Origin: Mesorhizobium sp. 113-3-3
Lineage (GTDB): Bacteria; Pseudomonadota; Alphaproteobacteria; Rhizobiales; Rhizobiaceae
Reading direction: 5' to 3'
NCBI RefSeq assembly: GCF_016756495.1
Contig: NZ_AP023243.1
Coordinates: 1,926,501-1,990,500 of the forward strand
DNA length: 64,000 bases
In this document: positions 1 through 9,223 of the stretch, one piece after another
Position numbering within the stretch: position 1 is the stretch's first letter
How the letters are laid out: each line of letters starts with the position of its first letter
The notes under the pieces: model-generated
Database searches by the model: none
Seen by the model: only the letters and a program-made list of their open reading frames with translations
Told to the model about the DNA's origin: nothing
Translations under genes and position numbers: made by a program

Positions 1-765
1 GCGCGATTTGGCCTGGCTTGCATATTCGGCGCGCTCGCGCGCGGTGATCAGCGAGGATTCGGCGCGCTTGCGGGCGGTGATGTCGCGGGCGATGGCGCGA
101 TGCGAAACCGCACCGCTGTCCTTTTCGCGCACCGACAGTTCGATCCAGGAGAACCAGCGCGGGCCGCTCGGCGTGCGGATGGCGACGTCGGTGGAACTCA
201 GGCACTCGTGATCGGAAAAGGCGGCGTCGGGGACGATGCCGACCTCGATGCCGAGTTCGGCCAGGGTCTTGCCGGCAAGATCGCGCTGATCGGTTTCAAC
301 CAGATCGGCGAACACCTTGTTGGCATAGACGATGTAACCGTCGCGATCGCGATGGATGACGAGGTCGCCAAGCGCGTCGATGAGACCGCGAAAGCGCTCC
401 TCGCTTTCCTGCATTTCCCACATGCGGTCTGCCAGCGTCTCGATCTCGGCGCGGCTTCGGGCGGTGGTCTCGTCCAGCAGCACCACCGTGCGGTGGACGC
501 TGCGACTGGCATGCAGATGCATGGCAAGGCCGGCGAGGCCGGTCGCCAGCAAGGCGAGACTGATGAAAATCGGCGCCCCGGTCAGATGTGCGAGGGCCGC
601 CAGGATCAGGATGGCAACGAAAGTGAGCAGCGGCAGGCCTTGCCGCTTGGCCAATTGCTGCTCGGGCACCAGCGGCGGCGCAGCGATGAACCGCCGCGCC
701 GGCGCGGCAACCGCATCGACATCGTCGCCCTTGTTTGCCTGTTGGCTGTCGGATTCCGCGATCAT
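1..765 (-). CDS. PAS-domain sensor histidine kinase, N-terminal part (cut by window edge)
   Basis: The minus strand is open from an ATG at 765 to the left edge (255 codons). Residues about 45-85 form two closely spaced hydrophobic segments, so the protein is probably membrane anchored. A coiled linker (about 95-125) leads into a PAS domain (from ESEERFRGLIDALGD to ARDITARKRAE), followed by the RERAEYASQAKSR linker that in many alphaproteobacterial kinases directly precedes the HisKA box. The phosphoacceptor histidine and ATPase domain must lie outside the window, so kinase is an inference from architecture. A receiver domain downstream is possible. The signal sensed cannot be deduced. Confidence 0.8.
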   Translation of the reverse strand, partial: MIAESDSQQANKGDDVDAVAAPARRFIAAPPLVPEQQLAKRQGLPLLTFVAILILAALAHLTGAPIFISLALLATGLAGLAMHLHASRSVHRTVVLLDETTARSRAEIETLADRMWEMQESEERFRGLIDALGDLVIHRDRDGYIVYANKVFADLVETDQRDLAGKTLAELGIEVGIVPDAAFSDHECLSSTDVAIRTPSGPRWFSWIELSVREKDSGAVSHRAIARDITARKRAESSLITARERAEYASQAKSR

Positions 766-885
766 GCGAAACCCTTGCCAGACAGAGATTATGGAAAATT
801 GCGGCGGATCGTTCGAATTTTAGCGGATAGGGCGTTTTTGCCCTGGCAGCGGCGGATTCGCCACTGCATTTGGCGATCCGTCCCT

Positions 886-902
886 GCCTGCGGCCCGCAG
901 GC
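886..902 (-). terminator. GC-rich hairpin after the reductase gene
   Basis: A perfect 8-bp inverted repeat with a 1-nt centre lies 5 nt past the reductase stop codon (907-909). It has no T-run on the minus strand, so an intrinsic terminator is possible but not proven. Confidence 0.35.
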
Positions 903-906
903 GGGC

Positions 907-1896
907 CTACATGTCGACGACGACGCGACCGCGGATCTTGCCATCGACGATGTCGCGCGCGGCATCGATGATGCCGTCGAAGCCGATGGTGGTGGACAGG
1001 CTGGCGAGCTTGTGCAGGTCGAGATCGGCGCCGATGCGCCGCCAGGCCTCGAGGCGCACGGCCTTCGGCGCCATCACCGAATCGACGCCAAGCAGCGAGA
1101 CGCCGCGCAGGATGAAGGGGGCGACGCTCGCCGGCAGGTCCATGCCGCCAGCCAGGCCGCAGGCGGCAACCGCACCGCCATAGGAAGTCATCGACAGTAC
1201 ATTGGCCAGCGTGTGGCTGCCAACCGAATCGATACCGCCGGCCCAGCGTTCCTTGGCCAGCGGCTTGGTGGGCTGGCTGAGCTCGTCGCGCGAGATCACC
1301 TCGGCGGCGCCGAGATTGATCAGGTAGGGGCTTTCGGCATTGCGGCCGGTCGACGCAATGACGTGATAACCCAGACTGGACAGTATGGAGACCGCGACCG
1401 AACCGACACCGCCGGCAGCACCCGTCACCACCACCGGGCCGCGATCGGGCAGGATACCGTGCCGCTCCAGCGCCATGACGCAAAGCATGGCGGTATAACC
1501 GGCGGTGCCGACCGCCATCGCGTCATGCGCACTGATGCCTTCCGGCAGCGGGACCAGCCAGTCGCCCTTGACGCGGGCGCGCCCGGCATAGGCGCCGAAA
1601 TGCGTTTCGCCGACGCCCCAGCCGTTCAGGATGACCTTGTCTCCCTTGCGCCAGTCGGGATTGGAGGACGAGATGACCGTCCCGGCGAAGTCGATGCCCG
1701 GCACCAGCGGCCAGCGGCGGACCACCGGCGCCTTGCCGGTAATCGCCAGCCCATCCTTGTAGTTCACCGTGGTCGCCTCGACCGCGACGGTGACGTCACC
1801 CTCCATCAGTTCGGTTTCGGTAAGGTCGGTCACGGCGACGGACTGTTTCTTGTCGGCATCGCGCGAGACGAGGATGGCTTTGAAGGTTTCGGACAT
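907..1896 (-). CDS. AcuI/YhdH-family NADPH-dependent quinone oxidoreductase-like (acryloyl-CoA reductase family)
   Basis: This is a zinc-independent medium-chain dehydrogenase/reductase of 329 aa, the usual length for the AcuI/YhdH family. The N-terminal GroES-like domain contains NYKDGLA (45-51) and PGIDFAGTV. The nucleotide-binding motif [12 protein letters not shown] is at 157-168. Family members reduce acryloyl-CoA to propionyl-CoA with NADPH; the substrate here is not provable. The start at 1896 was chosen over an upstream in-frame one because GGAG lies just before it and MSETFKA matches the family start. It is last in the minus-strand run that includes lspA, 58 nt downstream of lspA. 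Confidence 0.85.
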   Translation of the reverse strand: MSETFKAILVSRDADKKQSVAVTDLTETELMEGDVTVAVEATTVNYKDGLAITGKAPVVRRWPLVPGIDFAGTVISSSNPDWRKGDKVILNGWGVGETHFGAYAGRARVKGDWLVPLPEGISAHDAMAVGTAGYTAMLCVMALERHGILPDRGPVVVTGAAGGVGSVAVSILSSLGYHVIASTGRNAESPYLINLGAAEVISRDELSQPTKPLAKERWAGGIDSVGSHTLANVLSMTSYGGAVAACGLAGGMDLPASVAPFILRGVSLLGVDSVMAPKAVRLEAWRRIGADLDLHKLASLSTTIGFDGIIDAARDIVDGKIRGRVVVDM

Positions 1897-1954
1897 CTTT
1901 TTCTCCGCGAACTTGCTTGGCGTCCTGGAACTGTGCGGCGAAGGCCGCGCAGGG

Positions 1955-2452
1955 TCAATCTTTGGAAGGCTTGGCGTCCGAAGTCTTGGGCTCGCGGCGC
2001 CAGCCGATGAGTTCGTCGAAGACGACCAGGGCAGCACCCACGGAAATGAAGGCGTCGGCGAGGTTGAAGACGGCGAACGACCAGACCGGCGTGTGGAACA
2101 GGATGTAGTCGATGACGTGGCCGTAGACGGCGCGGTCGATCAGATTGCCCAGCGCGCCGCCGATGATCAGGGCAAAGCCGGTGCGGGCGATGACATGGCC
2201 CGATGGCGTGCGGGTGGCGAGATAGAGCACGAAAGCGACGACCAGAACGGCGATGACTACCAGGCCGGTGTCGCCGAAGGAGGAGAACATCGAGAAGGCG
2301 ATGCCGGTGTTGTAGGTGCGAAACAGCGCCAGGAACGGCACCAGATCGAGCTTCTCCTGGAAGGGCAGGCCGATCTCTACCAGATGCTTAATCCACTGAT
2401 CGAGCGCGATGGCCGCGACGACGAGCAGCGCGTAGGGGGACAACGATCTCAC
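1955..2452 (-). CDS. lspA: Lipoprotein signal peptidase (signal peptidase II)
   Basis: LspA is an inner-membrane aspartyl protease that cleaves prolipoprotein signal peptides after diacylglyceryl transfer to the +1 Cys. The 165-aa protein has four hydrophobic segments and the conserved blocks: DQWIK near 18-22, NTGIAFS (48-54), [10 protein letters not shown] (98-107), and the catalytic aspartates D115 (HVIDY) and D133 (FNLAD). It sits 13 nt downstream of the TrmH-family gene, so the two are probably co-transcribed. The protein ends in a short hydrophilic basic tail. Confidence 0.96.
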   Translation of the reverse strand: MRSLSPYALLVVAAIALDQWIKHLVEIGLPFQEKLDLVPFLALFRTYNTGIAFSMFSSFGDTGLVVIAVLVVAFVLYLATRTPSGHVIARTGFALIIGGALGNLIDRAVYGHVIDYILFHTPVWSFAVFNLADAFISVGAALVVFDELIGWRREPKTSDAKPSKD

Positions 2453-2465
2453 GGGCGGGCAACCT

Positions 2466-3323
2466 TCATTGCTGGTCGGCGATTGGTTCGAGCTTCAGCG
2501 CGCCACGTCGGATCTCGAACAGCATGATGCCGGTGGCGACGGCGAGATTGAGCGAATCGGCGCGGCCCGCTTGCGGAATCCTGAGCAGACGGTCGCAACT
2601 GGCCGCCAGGCTTTCGGGCAGGCCCTGCTGCTCATTGCCCATCATCAGCAGCACCGGACCACGGGAAAAATCGACCGAGCGGTAGTCGACCGCACCCTTC
2701 AGATGCGTGCCGGCGACGAGGCCGGAAAAGCCGCCGCGCCAGGCAAGAAAGGCCTCGGTCGTTGCCTTGGCCACCGGCACGGCAAAGATCGAACCCATTG
2801 TGGCGCGCACGGTCTCGACGGAAAACGGATCCGTGGTGTCGCCGACCAGGATGACACCCTTGGCGCCGACAGCATCGACGGTGCGGATGACGGTGCCGAG
2901 ATTGCCAGGGTCACGCACCCGGTCGAGCGCCACCCAGACATCGCCATTGTCGGCGCGGATATCCCTGAGGGCGAGGAATTTCTGCGAAAAAACCCCGACC
3001 ACCATTTGCGGATTGTCACGGCGGGTGATGGCGACAAGCACTTTTTCCGACACTTCGAGCACCGTCCCGCCCGCGGCAACCGTGCGCGCCGCGACCTTTT
3101 CCACCGCCGGGTTGCCGCGCCCGGCCTTGGCGAACACAAGCGTCCGGATCTGCCAGCCCAAATCGAGCGCATCGATGACCAGCTTCAGTCCCTCGGCCAT
3201 GAAGGCATTCTGCTGGTCGCGGAATTTCTTCAAGGCGAGCGCCTTGATGTCCTTGATCAGCGGATTGGCGAGGCTGGTGACTTCCTTCACCTGGCCGGGT
3301 GCGCCCACATGCCGTTCGTTCAT
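2466..3323 (-). CDS. TrmH/SpoU-family RNA 2'-O-ribose methyltransferase
   Basis: The 285-aa protein has an N-terminal substrate-binding SpoU domain (about 1-110) and a C-terminal SPOUT knot. The three SPOUT motifs are visible: NLGTVIR (141-147, catalytic Arg147), MGNEQQGLP (228-236) and RIPQ...DSLNLAVA (248-263). Family members methylate the 2'-hydroxyl of rRNA or tRNA using SAM. Which RNA is modified (23S rRNA as in RlmB, or tRNA) cannot be told from sequence. It is 17 nt downstream of the RlmI-like gene and 13 nt upstream of lspA, so the unit looks like a translation and envelope maintenance operon. Confidence 0.92.
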   Translation of the reverse strand: MNERHVGAPGQVKEVTSLANPLIKDIKALALKKFRDQQNAFMAEGLKLVIDALDLGWQIRTLVFAKAGRGNPAVEKVAARTVAAGGTVLEVSEKVLVAITRRDNPQMVVGVFSQKFLALRDIRADNGDVWVALDRVRDPGNLGTVIRTVDAVGAKGVILVGDTTDPFSVETVRATMGSIFAVPVAKATTEAFLAWRGGFSGLVAGTHLKGAVDYRSVDFSRGPVLLMMGNEQQGLPESLAASCDRLLRIPQAGRADSLNLAVATGIMLFEIRRGALKLEPIADQQ

Positions 3324-3340
3324 TCAGGACTCCGGGGCAT

Positions 3341-4513
3341 TCAGGCCACCCAACGCGAAAACAACGAGGTCGAAAGCGCCCTGCCGGCGGACTTTTCGCG
3401 GATGATCAGCTCACCCGATTCAACCTTGCCGCCCATGCCGGCAAAAGTGTCGCGCATCAGAGCGTGGATGGCGAAGAAGGAAGCGCGGATCGAATAGGCG
3501 GTCAGCACCACGGCAAGCGGTTTCGGAGTCAGGATCGCGCGGCAGAGATCAGTCAGGGCCGGCAGGTCCTCGAACAATTGCCAGACCTCGCCCTTGGGAC
3601 CGCGGCCATAGGCCGGCGGGTCGAACAGGATGATGTCGTAGCGGCTGCCGCGGCGCTCCTCGCGCTCGGCGAATTTCACGGCGTCGTCGACGATCCAGCG
3701 GATCGGCTTGCTGCCGAGCCCGGCCATCTCCTGGTTTTCACGCGCCCAGCCGATCGCCTTCTTCGAAGCATCGACATGGGTGACCTCGGCGCCGGCGCGG
3801 GCCGCCACCAGCGAGGCGAGCCCGGTATAGCCGAACAGGTTGAGCACCTTGACCGGCCGCCTGGCCGCCGCGATCAGCCCTGCCATATGGTCCCAGTGCG
3901 AGGCCTGTTCGGGAAAGACGCCGACATGGCGAAACGAGGTGAAACGGCCGAGATAGTCGATGCCGTCATGCTTCATCGGCCAGGTTTCGCCGAGTGGCGT
4001 CTTCGGGAAACGCCAGCGGCCGATGCCTTCCTCGTCGGTGTCGCCGGTGAAGATGGCGTCGGCGCGCTCCCAATCCTTCGCCGGCAAGGCTTTCTGCCAG
4101 ATCGCCTGGCCCTCGGGCCGCACGATGCGGTAGGGGCCGTATTGTTCGAGCTTCTGGCCCGCACCACTGTCGAGCAGCGCGTAGTCGGCGTTGGGCGCCA
4201 CTTCGAGGATCAGCGGAAGCTGCTCGGCTGGCAAGGCGCCGTCACGGCGGGCAAGGATGCGCGGGGCTGATTTCGGTTCGGCGCGATCATCGGTTCTGGT
4301 CTCAGGCCGCTCGCGTGGCTTGGCGTCTGGCCGTGGCGCGCCACGCGGCTCGTGCGGACGCGCCTCTCCGCTTCCGCCCTTCGCGGGCGGGCGGCTGTCG
4401 CGGCGTTTGTCGCGAAAAGACTTCAAGCGGGAGCATCTCCGAGCGGCGTGCCGCTTTTGGCATAGGGCAACCGGCTTCGCAACCAAGTCCGCCGCCGCTA
4501 CCCTTCCATTCAT
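3341..4513 (-). CDS. Class I SAM-dependent methyltransferase, RlmI/RlmK-like
   Basis: This Rossmann-type methyltransferase resembles the 23S rRNA m5C/m7G methyltransferases RlmI and RlmK. The SAM-binding motif NLFGYTG is at 225-231 and the catalytic-type DPPAYG at 298-303. Residues 1 to about 85 are a Pro/Arg/Lys-rich, low-complexity tail when the ATG at 4513 is used. A TTG at 4426, preceded by GGAG, is an equally good start and would remove 29 residues. The rRNA target is inferred from the family only. It is the first gene of the minus-strand operon and is divergent from the WYL regulator, with only about 50 nt between them. Confidence 0.85.
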   Translation of the reverse strand: MNGRVAAADLVAKPVALCQKRHAARRCSRLKSFRDKRRDSRPPAKGGSGEARPHEPRGAPRPDAKPRERPETRTDDRAEPKSAPRILARRDGALPAEQLPLILEVAPNADYALLDSGAGQKLEQYGPYRIVRPEGQAIWQKALPAKDWERADAIFTGDTDEEGIGRWRFPKTPLGETWPMKHDGIDYLGRFTSFRHVGVFPEQASHWDHMAGLIAAARRPVKVLNLFGYTGLASLVAARAGAEVTHVDASKKAIGWARENQEMAGLGSKPIRWIVDDAVKFAEREERRGSRYDIILFDPPAYGRGPKGEVWQLFEDLPALTDLCRAILTPKPLAVVLTAYSIRASFFAIHALMRDTFAGMGGKVESGELIIREKSAGRALSTSLFSRWVA

Positions 4514-4560
4514 GTCGGCCAGTGATGGACCAATGTCAAAGAAACAGGCAAATCTGCTTG

Positions 4561-5250
4561 ATGTCCCGCTCAGAACGCCTGCTCGACCTCATCCAGTGCC
4601 TGCGCCGCCATCGCCGGCCGGTGAGCGGACAGGCGTTGGCCGATGAGCTTGGGATTTCGATCCGCACGCTCTATCGCGACATCGCCACGCTGCAGGGGCA
4701 GGGCGCGCCGATCGAGGGCGAGGCGGGGCTGGGCTATCTGCTCAAACCCGGCTTCATGCTGCCGCCGCTGATGTTCACCGACGAGGAGATCGAGGCCATC
4801 GTGCTCGGTTCACGCTGGGTCGCCAAGCAGCCGGACCAGCGTCTTTCGGCCGCTGCCGCCAATGCGCTGGCCAAGATCGCGGCCGTGCTGCCGGACGATC
4901 TGCGCGAGGATCTCGATGCCTCGACCCTGCTGGTCGGGCCGCCGATGACGGCCATTGAAGGCATAGACCTCGGCGTCGTGCGGCAGGCCATCCGCAACGA
5001 GCGAAAACTCGGTTTTCTCTACCGCGATGCCGGCGGTGCTGCTTCGCAACGCGTCGTCTGGCCGTTCGCGCTCGGCTTCTTCGACAAGGTGCGGGTGGTG
5101 GTGGCGTGGTGCGAGATGCGGCAGGACTTCCGGCATTTTCGCACCGATCGCATTTCCGGCCTCAATCCTATCGATACGCGCTATCCCAGACGTCGCCAGG
5201 CACTGCTCAAGGAATGGCGAACGACGCTCGACAAGCCGCGCGGGCCATGA
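4561..5250 (+). CDS. HTH-WYL (YafY-type) transcriptional regulator
   Basis: Residues 1-60 carry a DeoR-type winged helix (SERLLDLIQCLRR, then ELGISIRTLYRDIATL). The C-terminal half (about 135-229) is a WYL domain, expected to bind a small ligand or nucleic acid; its signature is degenerate (PFALGFFDKVRVVVAW). The 229-aa length is typical of short YafY regulators. In many rhizobia such a regulator lies beside a VOC-fold gene, as here, and probably controls it. The ATG at 4561 has only a weak ribosome-binding site; an upstream start around 4522 is possible. Confidence 0.88.
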   Translation: MSRSERLLDLIQCLRRHRRPVSGQALADELGISIRTLYRDIATLQGQGAPIEGEAGLGYLLKPGFMLPPLMFTDEEIEAIVLGSRWVAKQPDQRLSAAAANALAKIAAVLPDDLREDLDASTLLVGPPMTAIEGIDLGVVRQAIRNERKLGFLYRDAGGAASQRVVWPFALGFFDKVRVVVAWCEMRQDFRHFRTDRISGLNPIDTRYPRRRQALLKEWRTTLDKPRGP

Positions 5251-5327
5251 CGGCTACTGCCAGAATCTGACAGTAGCTTACCCTATGTCAGCCAAGTCGA
5301 AACGTTGAAACAGCTTGGAGAGCAGTC

Positions 5328-5723
5328 ATGGCACCCCCGAATTTCGTCATCCTCTATGTCGACCAGCCGCTCAAGAGCGGCGCCTTCTACAGCGCGCTGC
5401 TGGGGCGCGAGCCGGTCGAAAGCGCGCCGACCTTCGTGCTGTTCGTGCTCGAAAACGGCTTCAAGCTCGGCCTCTGGTCGCGCCATACGGTCCAGCCAGC
5501 GGCGGCAGCCGCAGGTGGCGGCGGCGAGATCGTGTTCGCGCTGGAGACGCCGGATGCGGTCGACGCGACCCATGCCGACTGGTCCGGACGCGGCTTGAAG
5601 ATCCTGCAGACGCCGACCGACCTGGATTTCGGCCGCACGTTCGTTGCGCTCGATCCCGACAATCACCGTCTGCGCGTCTACTGGCTGTTTGACGGGCAAC
5701 AGGCCAATGGGGAACAGAAATGA
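5328..5723 (+). CDS. VOC-superfamily protein (glyoxalase/bleomycin-resistance/dioxygenase fold)
   Basis: A 131-aa single-chain vicinal-oxygen-chelate protein with two beta-alpha-beta-beta-beta repeats. It starts [21 protein letters not shown] and ends [15 protein letters not shown]. Proteins of this size bind toxic small molecules or act on them as homodimers; no specific substrate is indicated. A ribosome-binding site (GGAGAG) precedes the ATG. Its last 4 nt overlap the EVE-domain gene (ATGA), so the two are translationally coupled. Confidence 0.85.
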   Translation: MAPPNFVILYVDQPLKSGAFYSALLGREPVESAPTFVLFVLENGFKLGLWSRHTVQPAAAAAGGGGEIVFALETPDAVDATHADWSGRGLKILQTPTDLDFGRTFVALDPDNHRLRVYWLFDGQQANGEQK

Positions 5724-6151
5724 GCGCGTATTGGATCGCGGTCGCGTCGGCTGAGCATGTCCGGCGCGGCCGCAAGGGCGGCTTCATGCAGGTCAATCAC
5801 GGCAAGGCGGCGCCGCTGCGCCGCGCCAAGCCGGGCGACGGCATCATCTACTATTCGCCGACCACGATTTTGGGCGAAAAGGACGGCCTGCAGGCTTTCA
5901 CGGCAATCGGCACGGTACGGGAAGGAGAGCCCTATCAAGGCGAAATGGGCGGCGGCTTCACGCCGTTCCGGCGCGATGTCGATTGGATGACGGCTGAAGA
6001 AGCGCCGATCAAGCCGCTGCTCGACAGGCTGGACTTCACCGCCGGCAAGTCGAACTGGGGCTATCAGTTGCGCTTCGGCCTGTTCGAAATCACCGATCAC
6101 GATTTTCGTCTCATCGCGGAGGCGATGAGTGCACAGGCGGCGGTGAGCTAG
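5720..6151 (+). CDS. EVE-domain protein (UPF0310-like)
   Basis: The 143-aa protein is almost entirely one EVE domain ([36 protein letters not shown]). EVE domains belong to the PUA-like fold and bind modified nucleic acid bases, for example methylated cytosines; several act in restriction or RNA-modification contexts. A nucleic-acid-binding role is inferred from the family. It is coupled by a 4-nt overlap to the VOC gene. It ends convergently with the ornithine cyclodeaminase-like gene, and the two coding regions overlap by 4 nt. Confidence 0.87.
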   Translation: MSAYWIAVASAEHVRRGRKGGFMQVNHGKAAPLRRAKPGDGIIYYSPTTILGEKDGLQAFTAIGTVREGEPYQGEMGGGFTPFRRDVDWMTAEEAPIKPLLDRLDFTAGKSNWGYQLRFGLFEITDHDFRLIAEAMSAQAAVS

Positions 6152-7113
6152 GCCTTCAGCGCGTTATAAACGGCAATGCCGGCGGCGAGGTCCTCGAGTG
6201 CCGCGCCAACCGACTTGAACAGCGTGATCTCGTCGACGACCTGGCGGCCCTTACCCTGGCCCCGCGCCAGTTCGTGCAAATCGGCGACGATGGCGTCCGG
6301 CTTCAGCACGCCGGAGGCCAAGGGCTGGACGATGTCGCCGGCCTCCTTGGTGGCGCCGGCGCGGGTGTCGACATAGACGCGGGCGCGGACGATCGCGTCG
6401 TCGTCACTTTCACGCATCGTCGGGGTGAAGCCGCCGACCAGGTCGACATGGGTGCCTGGCCGCAACAGCGCTCCCTTGATCAGCGGCGTGGTGGTGATCG
6501 TCGCCGAGGAAACGATATCGGCCTCGCCAAGTTCGGTATCGAGGTCGGTCGCGGCGCTGGCCGGGAAGCCGTCGGCGCGCAAATCGGCCGCGACTTTCTC
6601 GGCGTTGGCCGGAGTGCGGTTCCAGATGCGGATGGTCTTGATCGGCCGCACGGCCGAATGCGCCTTGGCCAGGAACGGCGACAGGGCGCCTGCGCCGACC
6701 ACGAGCAGCCGCGAGGCGTCGTCGCGGGCAAGGTAGGACGCCGCCAGCGCCGAGGCGCAGGCGGTGCGCCACTGCGTCAGCCGCTGGCCGTCGATCAGGG
6801 CTTCCGGCTCGCCGGTTGCGCCATTGAGCAGGAGATAGAGCCCCATCACGGCGGGCTTGCCGATGGCGTTGTTGTCAGGCGAGACGGTGACGATCTTGAC
6901 GCCGATATGGCCACCCATCGAGGTCCCGGCGGCGTTGAAATCGGTCCATGCCGGCATCAGCAGCAAGGTCGAGGCGGCGCCATCGGGCCGTTCGACCGCG
7001 TGATGATGCCTGACTGGCTGCACCGCACCCTCGCGGAATGCCGTGCGCAATGTCTCGACCAGTCCAGGAAAGGTCAGTGCATGATCGACCTCGGCGGCCG
7101 AAATGATCAGCAT
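6148..7113 (-). CDS. Ornithine cyclodeaminase/mu-crystallin family protein
   Basis: A 321-aa member of the OCD/mu-crystallin family, which includes ornithine cyclodeaminases, alanine dehydrogenases and delta-1-pyrroline-2-carboxylate reductases. The family core [18 protein letters not shown] (112-129) and the dinucleotide-binding [11 protein letters not shown] (138-148) are visible. The usual GxGxQ here reads GAGAL, so the Gln is replaced. Which amino or imino acid is used is not determinable; ornithine specificity is not established. The ATG at 7113 was preferred because [13 protein letters not shown] is the family start. Confidence 0.85.
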   Translation of the reverse strand: MLIISAAEVDHALTFPGLVETLRTAFREGAVQPVRHHHAVERPDGAASTLLLMPAWTDFNAAGTSMGGHIGVKIVTVSPDNNAIGKPAVMGLYLLLNGATGEPEALIDGQRLTQWRTACASALAASYLARDDASRLLVVGAGALSPFLAKAHSAVRPIKTIRIWNRTPANAEKVAADLRADGFPASAATDLDTELGEADIVSSATITTTPLIKGALLRPGTHVDLVGGFTPTMRESDDDAIVRARVYVDTRAGATKEAGDIVQPLASGVLKPDAIVADLHELARGQGKGRQVVDEITLFKSVGAALEDLAAGIAVYNALKA

Positions 7114-7150
7114 GAATAGCTCCGTGGAACGAAAGCCGCCGGCCGGCGGC

Positions 7151-7507
7151 TCAACTGGTCGGCTTTGGCAATGCCGACCCCTGGGCCGACCCCTGGGCCG
7201 GTCCTTGCGGCGCTGACGGTGCGCGGCTGACCGCCTGGCGCAGGTTTTCCGCCTCGACGCCACGCTGGCGCGCCAGCTTGCGGTAGCGGCCCTGCTTGAC
7301 CCAGGTCGCCAGGCTGCCGACGATCATGCCGATGGCGAGCGCCAGGAACAGGAAGATGAACAGCGGCAAGGTGAGCGTCAGCTTCGGATTGCCGGGGTTG
7401 AACGGGTCCAGCGTGAAAGCGACGAGTTCGCGGTTTGCGACGGCCAGCGCGATCAGGACGATCGCCAGGGGCACGAAGACCACGATGAGCATGAAACGAT
7501 TGAGCAT
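7151..7507 (-). CDS. LapA-domain membrane protein
   Basis: The 118-aa protein has two transmembrane segments (about 5-24 and 46-68). The central segment ends in GMIVGSLATWVKQGRYRK, the signature of the lipopolysaccharide assembly protein A (LapA/YciS) domain. The C-terminus is Pro/Ala/Gln-rich and includes a repeated QGPAQGSAQGSA stretch. In E. coli LapA helps control LPS synthesis via LpxC turnover; a similar role here is inferred. It lies 36 nt downstream of ihfB, the frequent neighbour in rhizobia. Confidence 0.82.
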   Translation of the reverse strand: MLNRFMLIVVFVPLAIVLIALAVANRELVAFTLDPFNPGNPKLTLTLPLFIFLFLALAIGMIVGSLATWVKQGRYRKLARQRGVEAENLRQAVSRAPSAPQGPAQGSAQGSALPKPTS

Positions 7508-7543
7508 TGTGTTTTCCGTCGGAAGCTGGCGCTGAAACCGCGC

Positions 7544-7828
7544 CTACTTGCCGCCGTTCAGCCTTTCGCGCAGTTCCTTGCCGGTCTTGAAGAACGGCAC
7601 CCATTTCTCCTCGACCTCGACGGATTCGCCGGTTCGCGGGTTGCGGCCGGTGCGGGCGGGGCGGTTTTTGACCGAAAACGCCCCGAAGCCGCGCAACTCG
7701 ACCCGGTTGCCTTCGGCAAGGGCGTCGGTGATCTCGTCGAAGATCGCGCCGACGATGTTTTCGACGTCGCGCAGGAAAAGATGCGGATTGCGCGTGGCAA
7801 TAATCTGCACAAGTTCAGACTTGATCAT
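7544..7828 (-). CDS. ihfB: Integration host factor subunit beta
   Basis: A 94-aa HU/IHF-fold DNA-bending protein. It starts [11 protein letters not shown], has the RGFGAFSVK turn, and the intercalating beta-arm includes NPRTGE. IHF beta pairs with IHF alpha (not in the window) to bend DNA by about 160 degrees, assisting sigma-54 promoters, replication and recombination. Length and motifs fit the beta subunit rather than HU. It is transcribed on the minus strand between sppA and the LapA-like gene. Confidence 0.94.
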   Translation of the reverse strand: MIKSELVQIIATRNPHLFLRDVENIVGAIFDEITDALAEGNRVELRGFGAFSVKNRPARTGRNPRTGESVEVEEKWVPFFKTGKELRERLNGGK

Positions 7829-7908
7829 CAGACGGGTCCCCGTGAAAGCAGTTCGGTCGAAATTATGAGGATGATTTTATTGGCTTTTTCAGCTGTTCCA
7901 AACGGCGC

Positions 7909-8877
7909 TCAAGGGTGCCAGACAGAAACGAGGCCGTCAAGAAACAAGCGGTCGGCGCCAAGTTCGTGGATGACATCGCTGCTGTAGTCCGGCAGGCCGA
8001 GCGCGCTGCCGATTGTTTTCACCATGGCTTTTGACCAAAGGAAGCCGCCGCGGCTGTCCGTATTCTTCCATTCGACCACCTTGAGCTTGGCGTCGACACC
8101 CTTGGTCGCCAGCCAGTCGATCGCCTCGGTTTCGCCGCCGACGGCGTCGATCAGCCCGTTGGCGACACCCTGGCGGCCGGTGAAGATCGATCCGTCGGCA
8201 AGCGCCAGCGCCTGTTCGCGAGTCATCTTGCGGCGTTCGGCGACGATGCCGACGAACCAGTCGTAGCTGTCGAGGATGAGCTTGCGGACCATGGCGCGCT
8301 CGTCGTCATTGGTCGGCTTGAAAGGAGAGGGCGAAGCCTTGAGCGGCGAGGATTTCACCTCTTCCAGCTTGATGCCCAGCTTGTCCATCAGGCCGCTAAC
8401 GTCAGGATACTGGATCAGCACGCCGATCGAACCGACGATCGAGGTCTTGCGGGCGACAATGTGGTCGGCGGCACTTGCGATCATATAGCCCGCCGATGCG
8501 GCGAGCGTGCCGACTTCGGCCACGACCGGCTTGTCGCCGGCGACCTTGCGCACTTCCTCGTAGATCGATTCACCGCCGACGGTGGTGCCGCCGGGTGAAT
8601 CGATCGCCAGGATCACGCCCTTCACCTTCGACGATTTGCGGATTTCCTCCAGCCGCTTGATCAGTTCCTCGTCCTCGGTGATCGTGCCTTCGATCCTGAC
8701 CTTGGCGATATGGTCGACAGCCGAGCCGCCAATATCGTCGCGATAGAACCAGGCCGACAGCGCGATCACGCCGAGGGCCACGATGCCGAGGGCTGCAACA
8801 CGCCAGAATGTCAGCTTGCGCCGCAAACGGCGGCGGTCGATCAGGTCGTCGGCTCTCAATGCCATGGTCAGCCTCAC
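7909..8877 (-). CDS. sppA: Signal peptide peptidase SppA, S49 family
   Basis: A 322-aa short-form SppA with one transmembrane segment (about 26-45) and a periplasmic serine protease domain. The nucleophile is Ser128 in TLAASAGYMIA. The general base is probably Lys180, 52 residues later, the same spacing as the Ser/Lys dyad of Bacillus SppA. It degrades signal-peptide remnants in the inner membrane. A second in-frame ATG at 8865 (MALRADD) is also a plausible start. It is followed by ihfB after 80 nt. Confidence 0.93.
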   Translation of the reverse strand: MRLTMALRADDLIDRRRLRRKLTFWRVAALGIVALGVIALSAWFYRDDIGGSAVDHIAKVRIEGTITEDEELIKRLEEIRKSSKVKGVILAIDSPGGTTVGGESIYEEVRKVAGDKPVVAEVGTLAASAGYMIASAADHIVARKTSIVGSIGVLIQYPDVSGLMDKLGIKLEEVKSSPLKASPSPFKPTNDDERAMVRKLILDSYDWFVGIVAERRKMTREQALALADGSIFTGRQGVANGLIDAVGGETEAIDWLATKGVDAKLKVVEWKNTDSRGGFLWSKAMVKTIGSALGLPDYSSDVIHELGADRLFLDGLVSVWHP

Positions 8878-9223
8878 AGTCGGCGGGAAGAGACGCTTTT
8901 AGACCATGATGTCTTCGCCGGGAAGCAGTTCCGTCTTGCCCATGGCGCGGCAATCCGCCCGCGTCGATCCCGACACTGTCAGTTTTGTGACTGGCCTGCG
9001 CAAGGTACGCGCGGTAAGGGGAGAAACGGCAGTGATGAAAAAACGGCGCAGGCGTGCCCATTTCTGCTATGAAGTACCGGCTGTTGTGCCGACCTCGTTT
9101 TCGTTTGTACAACCATTGTTGTCACATTTTTGCGGTTTTCGTGGGCTTGTGCTTGCTTGAGAGTGCCGGCCCCCCACCTATAGGCGGTGTTCCCTGGCGG
9201 GCAGGGTCTGGAAGAAAGCAGTC
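8878..9223 (+). other. Intergenic region upstream of lptC
   Basis: 346 bp between the divergent sppA and lptC. The open frames in it lack a plausible start or family similarity. The left part is GC-rich and the right part (about 9080-9160) is T-rich; it probably holds the lptC promoter. No structured element was identified with confidence. Confidence 0.5.

Noticed and set aside
100..2010. 636-aa open frame on the plus strand
   Set aside because: Antisense to the kinase fragment, the reductase and lspA. It has no family motif and only reflects high-GC third-position bias.
6148..6151. Frameshift between the EVE and ornithine cyclodeaminase-like genes
   Set aside because: The 4-nt overlap is between two convergent intact genes; both end at normal positions.
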